Positions 15,750 through 23,467 of a stretch of DNA of 64,000 bases are shown one piece after another; position 1 is the first letter of the stretch, and each line of letters opens with the position of its first letter. The stretch is taken from contig JAEWCC010000057.1 of assembly GCA_023390815.1 (NCBI GenBank), forward strand, positions 61,631 through 125,630, read 5' to 3'. The translations under genes and the position numbers were made by a program. The DNA is from Bacillota bacterium (GTDB lineage Bacteria; Bacillota; Clostridia; Christensenellales; SZUA-584). The notes below the pieces were generated by a model. It searched no databases. It was not told the DNA's origin and worked only from the letters and a program-made list of their open reading frames with translations.

Positions 15750-15992
15750 GCCTGCTCCTGCCTGAGATTTCGCGTGAACTTCATTCCTTATTATACGCCA
15801 GATTATCGATGATTCAACGCAGATCATGCGTTTCCTCTTGACGTCCCGGCATCACGGGGATACGCTGAATATAGGTTGCCACCGGCCCATTATGGCAGAA
15901 ACCTTCTCCGTTTAAACCCTGATAAAATAAAACCGCTAAAATCGAACAAAATGCATATTGGTGCGTTTATATTTGATGAAAGGGGTAGCGTT

Positions 15993-16547
15993 TTGCAGAC
16001 AGAACAGCAGCTTCTACAATCCTTTTCGGACGGCGATGAATCCGCCATTGAAATACTGGTCGCGCGCTATGAGGACAGGCTTTACAACCTGTGTTTCAAG
16101 CTGGCTACAAACCGGCACGAAGCGGAAGACCTTTTCCAGCAGACCTGGCTTAAGGTACTGCAGAGGGAAAATACTTATGCGCACAAGTCGTTTCAGAACT
16201 GGCTGTATACGATATGCCTCAACACGTACCGCGACGCGTACCGAAAGAATATGCGGCGCAGCCGGCTCATTGCCGATGATGCGGACGATATGATGAAGGA
16301 AAACGCAGCCGCTTCCGGCTCGGCTGAACACGAAGCGCTAAGCAGCATCAATCAGGCCGCTTTGATGGCCAAAATCAATCAGCTGCCGGACAAGTTCAGG
16401 CTGCCGATACTGCTCTACTACTTTGAAGAGTTTGACTATAACGAGAGCGCCCGGGCGCTTGGATTGCCGGTGGGCACGCTAAAATCCCGGCTCAATGCAG
16501 CCAAAAAGAAGCTGCGTATGGAAATGGAGAATGAAACGGATGTTTGA
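15993..16547 (+). CDS. ECF-type RNA polymerase sigma factor
   Basis: 184 residues from a TTG start at 15993, chosen because AAAGGGG lies seven bases upstream and because the protein then begins as ECF factors do (QTEQQLLQSFSDGDESAIEILVARYEDRLYNLCFKLATN). Region 2 includes AEDLFQQTWLKVL; region 4 includes LPDKFRLPILLYYFEEFDYNESARALGLPVGTLKSRLNAAKKKL, a helix-turn-helix for the -35 box. The next gene overlaps it and encodes a membrane protein with a short cytoplasmic N-terminus, a normal anti-sigma layout. The target promoters could not be identified. Confidence 0.9.
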   Translation: MQTEQQLLQSFSDGDESAIEILVARYEDRLYNLCFKLATNRHEAEDLFQQTWLKVLQRENTYAHKSFQNWLYTICLNTYRDAYRKNMRRSRLIADDADDMMKENAAASGSAEHEALSSINQAALMAKINQLPDKFRLPILLYYFEEFDYNESARALGLPVGTLKSRLNAAKKKLRMEMENETDV

Positions 16548-17538
16548 CATCGAAAAGGAACTCAGCGCGCTGGGTAAAATAAAGCACCGCCCGGACGAAA
16601 CGCTCCGGCAGCGTACGCTGGCCAAACTGCGCGGAAAGGCTGTGCAGCCGCACAAACTGCGTGCGCTGCGCTGGGCTGCCGTGCCTGCGGCGGCGGCCGT
16701 TCTCGCGGCCATATTGCTGCTGATCGCACTCCCAGGCGTGCAGACAGCCAGCTATTATACCATTGATATCAACCCAAGCATCGGCATCGAGACGGATCAA
16801 AACGGAGTTATTTTATCCGCAAAAGCCCAAAACGGCGACGCCGAGGATTTGCTTGCGGATTTGGATATTACCGGAATGCCCTTCATTGACGCGCTGCGCT
16901 GCGTCGTGCAGGCCGCGGAGGAACAAGGCTACCTCAAAGACAACGGACATGTGCTCGTTGCGCACTTCGGCGTATCGGCGCAGGTGTCCGAAGGTGAGAT
17001 TGAGACCGCCGTTGAGTCGTCCACGCACAAACAGGTGAACGTATTGCTGCTGCAAGGTGACAAAAACGATTATCAGCAAGGCGGCTCAGAGCACCAAAGC
17101 GCAGGCATATCGCTGCTCATGAAAAACGCGATGCGCCTCGGCATCGAGGATACGGATATTGAAACGATTATCGAGACCGTGAAAAAGAACAACCATGCGA
17201 ATCAGGGCAACGGCCCCAAGAGCAGCCCAAGTGTTGCTCCTTCGGCTACAGAGACGGCAACGCCTTCCGCCAGCCATGGCAATGGCAATGGACAGAACGA
17301 AAACAACGGCAATAGCGGAAACCATACCGGCAACAGCAATCAAAGCGGCCAAGGAAACGGCGGCAGCAGCAATAACGGCGGCAACACGGATAATGGCAAC
17401 CATAACGGCAGTGAAAACGGGAACAGCGGCAAAAACGGCAGTAAAGAAAACAACGGCAACACGCAGGGCAATGAAGATGATACCAACGGCAATGGCCATG
17501 CCGATAAAGAGGACAAGCCGGGCGGCAGCGACGGCTGA
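16531..17538 (+). CDS. Membrane anti-sigma factor candidate, RsgI-like
   Basis: 335 residues from the ATG at 16531 (16540 is an alternative; both lie inside the end of the sigma gene). A basic cytoplasmic N-terminus (about 60 residues) precedes one membrane segment (AVPAAAAVLAAILLLIALPG). Directly outside lies YYTIDINPSIGIETDQNGVI, the conserved start of the RsgI middle domain, with a following alpha/beta part. The last 110 residues are a low-complexity Asn/Gly/Ser-rich tail that would reach into the wall. By analogy with RsgI of clostridia, the inside end holds the sigma factor and the outside senses wall or polysaccharide state. Here the partner is an ECF factor rather than SigI, which is notable. 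Confidence 0.78.
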   Translation: MKRMFDIEKELSALGKIKHRPDETLRQRTLAKLRGKAVQPHKLRALRWAAVPAAAAVLAAILLLIALPGVQTASYYTIDINPSIGIETDQNGVILSAKAQNGDAEDLLADLDITGMPFIDALRCVVQAAEEQGYLKDNGHVLVAHFGVSAQVSEGEIETAVESSTHKQVNVLLLQGDKNDYQQGGSEHQSAGISLLMKNAMRLGIEDTDIETIIETVKKNNHANQGNGPKSSPSVAPSATETATPSASHGNGNGQNENNGNSGNHTGNSNQSGQGNGGSSNNGGNTDNGNHNGSENGNSGKNGSKENNGNTQGNEDDTNGNGHADKEDKPGGSDG

Positions 17539-17606
17539 CGCTGACAGGCAGAACAACTCGCTATATCCACGGGATATTAACCATTAACCAATTCAGGAGG
17601 AACACT

Positions 17607-18863
17607 ATGAACAAAGGACAAAATTTAAAGCGTACATTTGCAGTACTATTCACAGTGCTATTCACGCTCTCTTTCGTATTGGCCGGCTGTTCGCCCGCTG
17701 AGACGGCAGCATCGGGCAGCGCTGCAGCCAGCGCTGCCGTGCTGCCTGCCACAGGCGAGCAGCCGACCACCACCACAACGGTTGCCCAAACCGATGAAGT
17801 CAGCTATGTTTCGATCGATATCAACCCCAGCATTGAGCTGACCGTCAAATACGGCGTTGTCCTTAAAGCGACTGCGTACAACGATGACGGCGCCGAGATC
17901 ATACTCAGCACCGATGTGTTGGGAAAGACGCCCGAGGAGGCTACGGCAACCCTGATCGGCGCGTTTGCGATGGAGGGCTACATCACGCCGGACAGCGCGG
18001 ATGCCGCCATTGTGATTACGGTTTACGGCGATGAAGAGGACAATATGCTCACGAACCTGCAGACCTCGGCGACGGATAAGTTAACCGCACTGGGCATCAC
18101 CTGTGACATTGTCGCTTCGGCGGTGGAACCCGATATCGCCGAAACGGCGCGGGAAGCCGGTATCACACCGGGCAGATACCTGCTGATTAAATACCTTGCG
18201 GAACGGGACGGCATCACCATCGAGCAGGCGCGGGAACGCTACGGCAGCATGAAGATGAAGGAACTGCTGAAAATGATCCCCGATGCGAGCGAGGTGTTCG
18301 GTCAGAACGCATATATCTACCTTTCCGAGCTGGTAAAGGGCTTGACGCCCGAACAGCTGCAAACTCTGACACAGGCGAAGCTCGCCTATCAGACTGCGAT
18401 GAAAACCGCCGTACAGGCATGCAAGCAGGCCAAAGAAGATGCGCGCACGTACTTCCAGACCGCACGCAACACGGCACATGATGCATTCAAGCAGACTCAT
18501 GACCAGAAGGCATGGAAGCAGGCCAAATCCGCAGCCAAGCAGGAGATGGAAAGCCGGTATCAGGCTGCGAAACAAGTGTTTAAGACTGCGCAAGCACAGG
18601 CCGAAGAAGCTTTCCGGACAGCCGTGGCAAGCCTTGGCCTCACAGAGGAACAGATCGAAGCGGTGCTCGAATGGGATTTCGACCTCGAGTGGGATTTCGA
18701 CTATGATTGGGATGATGAGGGTCAGGATGCCGTGAGTTCAGCCAACCCAGACGATCAGGACAAACCGGACGATCAGGATAATCAGGGCGATCAGGACGAT
18801 GATGGCGGGAATGGCAACGGCGGGAACGGCAACGGAAACGGCAATGGAAAGGGCCATAAATAA
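17607..18863 (+). CDS. Lipoprotein with RsgI-type domain and acidic low-complexity tail
   Basis: 418 residues. The signal peptide ends in the lipobox LAGC (Cys about 28), so it should be lipid-anchored outside. Residues about 66-80 (VSYVSIDINPSIELTVKYG) repeat the DINPSI motif of the preceding anti-sigma protein, showing common descent of the two sensor domains. A long Ala/Gln/Lys-rich helical stretch follows (about 245-345), then EWDFDLEWDFDYDWDDE and an Asp/Gln then Gly/Asn-rich tail. AGGAGG precedes the ATG. It follows the anti-sigma gene after 68 bases and ends at a strong terminator. It may compete with or modulate the membrane sensor (inference). Confidence 0.75.
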   Translation: MNKGQNLKRTFAVLFTVLFTLSFVLAGCSPAETAASGSAAASAAVLPATGEQPTTTTTVAQTDEVSYVSIDINPSIELTVKYGVVLKATAYNDDGAEIILSTDVLGKTPEEATATLIGAFAMEGYITPDSADAAIVITVYGDEEDNMLTNLQTSATDKLTALGITCDIVASAVEPDIAETAREAGITPGRYLLIKYLAERDGITIEQARERYGSMKMKELLKMIPDASEVFGQNAYIYLSELVKGLTPEQLQTLTQAKLAYQTAMKTAVQACKQAKEDARTYFQTARNTAHDAFKQTHDQKAWKQAKSAAKQEMESRYQAAKQVFKTAQAQAEEAFRTAVASLGLTEEQIEAVLEWDFDLEWDFDYDWDDEGQDAVSSANPDDQDKPDDQDNQGDQDDDGGNGNGGNGNGNGNGKGHK

Positions 18864-18894
18864 CACGCAAATTATCAATATACTTGGTGGGGGG

Positions 18895-18930
18895 AAAGCA
18901 AAGCGTCCGTTGAGCGGGCGCTTTTGCTTT
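18895..18930 (+). terminator. Terminator of the sigma factor operon
   Basis: Long stem AAGCGTCCG/CGGGCGCTT with flanking AAAGC/GCTTT pairing and a T-rich end. It touches the last codons of the convergent gene that ends at 18929. Confidence 0.8.
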
Positions 18931-20269
18931 ATCTCTCGGCTTCCTCCCGGGCGATCTGCACCCAGCGCGCGGGGTTATTCGGATTGCACGCGACGGTGAG
19001 CACGTCGCGCATCAGCACTTCCACCCGGCAGTCATGACGCTTTACGGCGTCAAATGTGATCCGCAGTTCCTTGCGGATCGCATCCTCATCCATCGAGGCG
19101 GTGGAGATTCGAGCGGGGTTCACCTTCTTGCAGTAGACGTAACCCACGCCCAGATGTTCCGCCATGGCTTCATCATTCGACCAGGGCGATACCGTCACCT
19201 TGCGCAGCCGGGGAATACGCCGAATGGTATCCCAGCGGGAGTCCAGCGGCTCGCAGCAGCCGTAGATATTGAGGCCGAAACGTTGCAGCACGTCGAGTTG
19301 ATACGGGAAAATGAACTCCGCGAACAGCTCAGGCGATACGCCCGACGTCTCCTGACTCTCGCAGAAGCCCCACATATCCCGTGTTCGCACGCGGCCGTCG
19401 TATCCCGCCGCAGGGAGCTCGTCCGTCCAGGCATATCCGCCCGTACCATGGAAGTCTCCCCCATTGTTCAGCGTCAGCAAGCCGTTCTGCTCCAGAAAAT
19501 CCAGCATCTCGAGGTTTTCGTCGCGCAGGAAAGCCATAACGCGGTGAATCTCATCGGGATAGTCGTAAAAGTCGTACAGCACGTTCTCGAAACCGCGCAG
19601 CATGATGAGGTCGGTCGTCATGCCGAGCGACCACCAGTATACACCCTCCAGCTTGATATCGAGTATGCCGTCAAACACCTCGTGCGCCAGCGCCTCGAGT
19701 GCGCACGTGCGCGCCACATTAACCTGCAGGCGGGCAGGTTTCAGCGCTGACAACGTGTCGTAGCCGTCTTTGAGCGGGGCCTCCCAATTATACGCGCCGC
19801 CGTCCTTTCCGCCGATCACCTTTGCGTCGAGTCCGCGCGTCGTTTTCGTCCACACGTAGTGCACAGAAAACGTCGGCAGCACCACGCGGTCGTCGCGGAT
19901 TTTCTCCGCCCAGTAAATCTCCTTGCGGAGCCTGAATTCCCATATCCGTGCGAGATTTCCGCTGCACAGCAGCTCTCCCGCGGGGATGAGCTCGTACCAC
20001 GCGTCCTCCGGGTCGCAGAATATCAGCGGCTGCGTGGCTTTCAGCGCGTGATGGTTCTTCCAGCGCTGCGCTTTTTGCTGCTGCTCTGGCTGAGCCGCGA
20101 GCCCCGCCACCCGTTTGGCAAGCTCCCTAAGCACTTCCCGATCCCGGTCGTTCACGGCAAACTCCTGTTTTTCCACCAGACTGATGTAATTGATCGTCCA
20201 TGAAAGACCGTTCGTGTCTCCCAGGCCGCTGCCCAGCTTTTCGCGCTTGGCCGTTTGTGCATCCATCAT
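18929..20269 (-). CDS. Uroporphyrinogen decarboxylase-fold protein (URO-D/methyltransferase superfamily)
   Basis: About 446 residues; start at one of two adjacent ATG codons (20269 or 20266) after AAGGAGG. The C-terminal half carries the superfamily pattern: a barrel with NNGGDFHGTGG, WGFCESQETSGVSPELFAEFIFPY, YGCCEPLD and TVSPWSNDEAMAEHLG. Such proteins include HemE and corrinoid-dependent methyltransferases (MtaA, CmuA). HemE hallmarks at the N-terminus are not seen and no haem genes are nearby, so a haem role is unlikely. The CC in YGCCEP could bind zinc as in methyltransferases (inference). It lies 14 bases after a LacI regulator, in one operon with it, which suggests a catabolic role for a sugar-like or methylated substrate. 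Confidence 0.78.
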   Translation of the reverse strand: MMDAQTAKREKLGSGLGDTNGLSWTINYISLVEKQEFAVNDRDREVLRELAKRVAGLAAQPEQQQKAQRWKNHHALKATQPLIFCDPEDAWYELIPAGELLCSGNLARIWEFRLRKEIYWAEKIRDDRVVLPTFSVHYVWTKTTRGLDAKVIGGKDGGAYNWEAPLKDGYDTLSALKPARLQVNVARTCALEALAHEVFDGILDIKLEGVYWWSLGMTTDLIMLRGFENVLYDFYDYPDEIHRVMAFLRDENLEMLDFLEQNGLLTLNNGGDFHGTGGYAWTDELPAAGYDGRVRTRDMWGFCESQETSGVSPELFAEFIFPYQLDVLQRFGLNIYGCCEPLDSRWDTIRRIPRLRKVTVSPWSNDEAMAEHLGVGYVYCKKVNPARISTASMDEDAIRKELRITFDAVKRHDCRVEVLMRDVLTVACNPNNPARWVQIAREEAER

Positions 20270-20283
20270 ATGGCCTCCTTCAA

Positions 20284-21288
20284 TCATGTCTGATAGGCGT
20301 CGATATTGCTCCGCATCACCACCTGCGGCTGGATAATCACGTCCTGTGGCGCCATATAGCCGTCCAGAACTTTCACCATGTTCCACAGTGCGATATACCC
20401 CTGGTAACGCGGCTGCTGGTACAACAGCGCGCTGATGACGCCGCTGCGCAGATAGTTTGCCGTCTCCTCAAATACGTCCATCGCAATCACCTCGATGGGT
20501 CTGCCGGAACGGACAATTTCCTCGCATATCGGTACGGAGTTGGCGGTACTGATAAATATTCCGCCGACATCGGGATAGTCTGCCAGCATGGTCTTCGCGT
20601 TGTACCGCGCTTTATCCGGGTCGGCATCGTCAGCGTATACCGCGGCGATATCGAATTTCTCCTGCACAAAACGATTGAACCCGCGCAGTATCTCCGCGTG
20701 GATGGGGATAGCCGGATCGCCGGTGAACACCGCAACCCGTTCGCCACGCGTAAATCGGAACAGCAGCTCCGCGGCCATGCCGCCGGTCGTCTCTCCGTCC
20801 AGATGTACCGAAAAAAGCCGCTGTGCCGGGCTTACATCCGATACGACTGCGCCAACCGCCATGTTCGCCTCACTCAGCTCACGGCATAGTTCGCCAAGGC
20901 TGCCCGTACGCACGGACAGCAACAGCACCGCGTCGCAGCCTGTATCTTTCAGCGTTGCGCAAGACTGCTCGTATTCTTCCCTCGTTTGTGTGTAGTGGCG
21001 CTCCAGCACCACGTTCATGGCCGAGAGTTCCGCATAGGCCTCTTCAATACCGCCTATAAGCTGGCTTTCAAAGGCGCTCACGGTGTGCTGCATTACAATG
21101 CCGATTTTAAGCTGACGATTCAGGCTCTTTGCAGCCGGGTTGATATGGTACCCCGCCTGATCGGCATAATCAGCGATGCGCGCACGCAGCGCGTCCCCTA
21201 CGCCCTTCTTGCCGCTTAGCGCGCGGTTCACCGTCGACGGATTCACATTAAGCGCCTTTGCGATATCATAGATCGTTACGTTTTTCAT
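20284..21288 (-). CDS. LacI family transcriptional regulator
   Basis: 334 residues. N-terminal helix-turn-helix VTIYDIAKALNVNPSTVNRALSGKKGV is typical, followed by the hinge with NPAAKSLN and a periplasmic-binding-protein-like ligand domain (KIGIVMQHTVSAFESQLIGGIEEAYAEL...). It is first in an operon with the URO-D-fold gene. Two LacI-type palindromes lie in and after its promoter, so it very likely represses its own operon. No transporter or glycosidase is adjacent, so the effector cannot be named. Confidence 0.93.
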   Translation of the reverse strand: MKNVTIYDIAKALNVNPSTVNRALSGKKGVGDALRARIADYADQAGYHINPAAKSLNRQLKIGIVMQHTVSAFESQLIGGIEEAYAELSAMNVVLERHYTQTREEYEQSCATLKDTGCDAVLLLSVRTGSLGELCRELSEANMAVGAVVSDVSPAQRLFSVHLDGETTGGMAAELLFRFTRGERVAVFTGDPAIPIHAEILRGFNRFVQEKFDIAAVYADDADPDKARYNAKTMLADYPDVGGIFISTANSVPICEEIVRSGRPIEVIAMDVFEETANYLRSGVISALLYQQPRYQGYIALWNMVKVLDGYMAPQDVIIQPQVVMRSNIDAYQT

Positions 21289-21303
21289 TTTACCTCAATC
21301 TTA

Positions 21304-21358
21304 CGCAACCGGTTGCGCATCTTGGTGTTATCATATAATACGCAACCGGTTGTGTCAA
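21304..21358 (-). promoter_or_regulatory. lacI promoter with two LacI operators
   Basis: Minus strand: TTGACA (21353-21358), 17-base spacer, TATGAT (21330-21335). A perfect palindrome CGCAACCGGTTGCG lies at 21304-21317, and a 13 of 14 match (CGCAACCGGTTGTG) lies at 21341-21354 inside the spacer. The centres are 37 bases apart. Central CG and the half-site shape are typical of LacI-family operators. Confidence 0.88.
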
Positions 21359-21404
21359 CAAAAATTTACCGGGTGGATATTTCGGCGTGCAAAACGATAA
21401 GAAG

Positions 21405-21433
21405 TTGACAATCATAACGTCATGTGGTATGAT
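21405..21433 (+). promoter_or_regulatory. Promoter of infC-rpmI-rplT
   Basis: TTGACA (21405-21410), 17-base spacer, TATGAT (21428-21433), followed by about 170 bases of leader before the infC start. Confidence 0.8.
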
Positions 21434-21439
21434 CACTGT

Positions 21440-21540
21440 GCTAAAAAGTAGAAACCACCCGTTTCTCACCTGTCGGCATCGCCAGACATGGTCAGCGTCA
21501 TTGGTGTAAAGCGGGTATTCGTGCCCGTTTTTTATTTTAT
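21440..21540 (+). ncRNA. infC-rpmI-rplT leader with transcription attenuator
   Basis: The leader ends in a terminator: CGGG/CCCG stem (21512-21515 with 21524-21527) and a T run to about 21533. An earlier segment, 21457-21470, can pair almost fully with 21503-21516, which would hide the left side of the terminator stem. The two structures exclude each other, as expected of an attenuator. In Bacillus this operon is controlled by ribosomal protein L20 binding to its leader; the same role is inferred here from gene order and the switch layout. Confidence 0.72.
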
Positions 21541-21607
21541 CAAAAAAGCGGGGTTCTACTAAGCACGAATTGCATTTTATATGCGAAATTTATTGGAGGT
21601 GTTTCAT

Positions 21608-22117
21608 ATCGCAAACGAACATCTGATTAACGAGCAGATCAGAGAAAAGAGCATCCGTGTGATATCGGACAGCGGAGAGCAGCTTGGCATCATGTCTGCG
21701 CGTGACGCGATGAGTATTGCAGATGAAAAAGGATTGGACCTCGTCATGATTTCCCCGGCTGCCCAACCGCCCGTATGCAAGATCATGGATTACGGTAAAT
21801 TCCGGTTTGAGCAGGCGAAGAAACAAAAGGAAGCAAAAAAGAATCAAAAGATCGTAACGCTCAAGGAGGTACGCCTCTCACCCACGATCGACACGCATGA
21901 TCTGGACGTGAAGGCGAAGAGCGCGGTGGGCTTTTTAAGCGAGGGCGACAAGGTCAAGGTATCGCTGCGCTTTAAGGGCCGCCAGATGACGCATACCGAC
22001 AAAGGGCTTCAGGTAATGAACGAATTTTTCACTAAGGTCGCGGACAGTGCTGCCATGGAGAAGAGCGCGAAGCTCGAGGGCAGAAGCATGTTCATGATAT
22101 TGGCACCAAAGAACTAA
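21608..22117 (+). CDS. infC: Translation initiation factor IF-3
   Basis: 169 residues. Binds the 30S subunit, helps start codon choice and prevents premature joining of 50S. The N-domain (HLINEQIREKSIRVISDSGEQLGIMS) and C-domain (KVKVSLRFKGRQMTH) are textbook. The start is taken as ATC at 21608, six bases after GGAGGTG; the protein then begins IANEHLINEQ as IF-3 does. The in-frame ATG at 21581 would place the ribosome binding site inside the coding sequence. Rare AUU/AUC-type starts are known for infC and allow IF-3 to limit its own synthesis. First gene of the infC-rpmI-rplT operon. Confidence 0.95.
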   Translation: MANEHLINEQIREKSIRVISDSGEQLGIMSARDAMSIADEKGLDLVMISPAAQPPVCKIMDYGKFRFEQAKKQKEAKKNQKIVTLKEVRLSPTIDTHDLDVKAKSAVGFLSEGDKVKVSLRFKGRQMTHTDKGLQVMNEFFTKVADSAAMEKSAKLEGRSMFMILAPKN

Positions 22118-22133
22118 CAAGGAGGAAAGGAAA

Positions 22134-22331
22134 ATGCCCAAGATCAAAACCCACAGGGGCGCGGCCAAGCGGTTCTCGCTGACCAAAAGCGGCAAGATCA
22201 AACGCGCAAAGGCCTACAAGAGACACATACTCAATAAGAAGAGCACCAAACGCAAGAGGAATCTGCGGCAAGGCACGTTTGTCGACGCGACCGAAGTTAA
22301 GAACATCAAGCAGCTGATTCCGTACAAATAA
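22134..22331 (+). CDS. rpmI: Ribosomal protein L35
   Basis: 65 residues, full length. PKIKTHRGAAKRFSLTKSGKIKRAKAYKRHILNKKSTKRKRNLR is diagnostic. A 50S component, very basic. AAGGAGG precedes the ATG. It lies 16 bases after infC and 24 before rplT, the usual order in Firmicutes. Confidence 0.97.
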   Translation: MPKIKTHRGAAKRFSLTKSGKIKRAKAYKRHILNKKSTKRKRNLRQGTFVDATEVKNIKQLIPYK

Positions 22332-22355
22332 GCGAAGGACAGGAGGTAACGAAGG

Positions 22356-22715
22356 ATGGCAAGAGTTAAGAAGGCGGTAAACGCCCGTAAGAAGCATAAG
22401 AAAGTACTGAAGCTGGCCAAGGGATACTTTGGCGCAAAGTCCAAGCAGTTCCGCGCCGCGAACGAAGCGGTCATGCGCTCCCTGCGCTTTGCATACATCG
22501 GCCGTAAGTTAAAGAAGAGAGATTTCCGCAGCCTGTGGATTACGCGTATCAACGCGGAAGCAAGAAACAACGGTATCAGCTATTCCCGTCTGATCGACGG
22601 CCTGAAAAAGGCTGGCGTCACGGTAAACCGCAAGATACTGGCCGATATGGCCGTTAACGATAAGGCAGGATTTGCCGGCATGGTTAACGTCGCGAAGCAG
22701 AAACCCAACGCGTAA
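22356..22715 (+). CDS. rplT: Ribosomal protein L20
   Basis: 119 residues, full length. N-terminal ARVKKAVNARKKHKKVLKLAKGYFGAKSKQFRAANEAVMRS and the globular C-terminal half are typical. L20 is needed for early 50S assembly and, in Bacillus, represses this operon through its leader. AGGAGG precedes the ATG. Last gene before a terminator. Confidence 0.97.
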   Translation: MARVKKAVNARKKHKKVLKLAKGYFGAKSKQFRAANEAVMRSLRFAYIGRKLKKRDFRSLWITRINAEARNNGISYSRLIDGLKKAGVTVNRKILADMAVNDKAGFAGMVNVAKQKPNA

Positions 22716-22741
22716 GTACATTCAATTGACCGTACAGTTTT

Positions 22742-22786
22742 AAAGCAGCGCAGAGAAGTAAAGTTCCCTGCCTGCTTTTTTATTTT
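22742..22786 (+). terminator. Terminator of infC-rpmI-rplT
   Basis: Stem AAAGCAG/CTGCTTT (22742-22748 with 22772-22778) with a long loop, then a T-rich run. Confidence 0.75.
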
Positions 22787-22804
22787 GTCATTATGAAATA
22801 TTAT

Positions 22805-22847
22805 TAGATAGCTATCTATTGATTTTAAGGTGAAACTATGTTAATAT
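22805..22847 (+). promoter_or_regulatory. Promoter and palindromic operator of the OsmC-like gene
   Basis: A perfect 14-base palindrome TAGATAGCTATCTA (22805-22818) directly touches the -35 box TTGATT (22819-22824); after 17 bases comes TAATAT (22842-22847). The MarR-type regulator encoded 600 bases downstream is the obvious candidate to bind it (inference). Confidence 0.65.
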
Positions 22848-22876
22848 TTTATCAATACCAGAAAGGAGCAGCACAT

Positions 22877-23317
22877 ATGTTAACTACGTTTAAGGCAACC
22901 GTTAAAAAGCTTCCTTTGGGGATGCAAGTGGAAGCGAACGCTCGTGGATTTAAGATGATGATGGACGAACCTAAGGAGTTGGGCGGAACGGATGTCGCGA
23001 TGAATCCAGTGGAAGCAATCCTCTGTGCGCTCGGCGGATGCCAGATGATTGTCGCTGCCGCTTTTGCAAAAGCCCAGAAGTTTTCTTTTGAAGAAGTTTA
23101 CGTGGATCTTGAGGGCGATCTGGATCCGGACGGGTTCATGGGTCTTGCCGATGTCCGAAACGGTTTCCAGGAGATCCGCTACACCATGCATTTCAAAACC
23201 GAGGAAAGTCAGGAGAGGTGCAGTGAGTTCATGAGATTCATCGAATCCCGTTGCCCGGTGGGCGACTGCCTGGGTAATGGAGTAAGGCTCTCCTGCTCAT
23301 GCGTGATGAGAGACTAA
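22877..23317 (+). CDS. OsmC/Ohr family peroxidase-like protein
   Basis: 146 residues from the ATG at 22877, chosen because GGAG lies eight bases before it. Members use two Cys residues to reduce organic hydroperoxides. Both are present: CALGGCQMIVAAAFAKAQK (the conserved Cys is in GGC) and CPVGDCL near residue 132. Other family marks are NPVEAILCAL and the C-terminal SCSC. It has its own promoter with a palindrome and is followed by a strong terminator and a MarR regulator, an arrangement similar to ohr with ohrR. Which peroxide it handles cannot be told. Confidence 0.88.
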   Translation: MLTTFKATVKKLPLGMQVEANARGFKMMMDEPKELGGTDVAMNPVEAILCALGGCQMIVAAAFAKAQKFSFEEVYVDLEGDLDPDGFMGLADVRNGFQEIRYTMHFKTEESQERCSEFMRFIESRCPVGDCLGNGVRLSCSCVMRD

Positions 23318-23349
23318 TAATCGAAGATTTAACTCAACAGGACATACGA

Positions 23350-23375
23350 CCCCGCGCCCTCTGGCGCGGGGTTTT
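23350..23375 (+). terminator. Terminator of the OsmC-like gene
   Basis: Perfect stem CCCCGCGCC/GGCGCGGGG (23350-23358 with 23363-23371), four-base loop, then TTTT. Confidence 0.92.
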
Positions 23376-23467
23376 CGCTTCATCATGTCTGTCACTTATG
23401 AATAGCACAGTAAAAATAGTGTTCGAAGCAGAAGTATGTTAATATAAAGCCATCCTTAAGAAAGCGG

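Noticed and set aside
17270..17540. Short direct repeats rich in GGCAAC, possible CRISPR or satellite
   Set aside because: They encode an Asn/Gly/Ser tail in frame, with irregular unit length and no spacers.
17086..17556. 156-codon minus-strand frame opposite the anti-sigma tail
   Set aside because: Produced by the repetitive Asn/Gly codons of the real gene; Val/Ala-rich low complexity and no start context.
18929..20269. Haem biosynthesis HemE
   Set aside because: Signature residues of HemE at the N-terminus are not seen and no haem genes are near; LacI control also argues against it.
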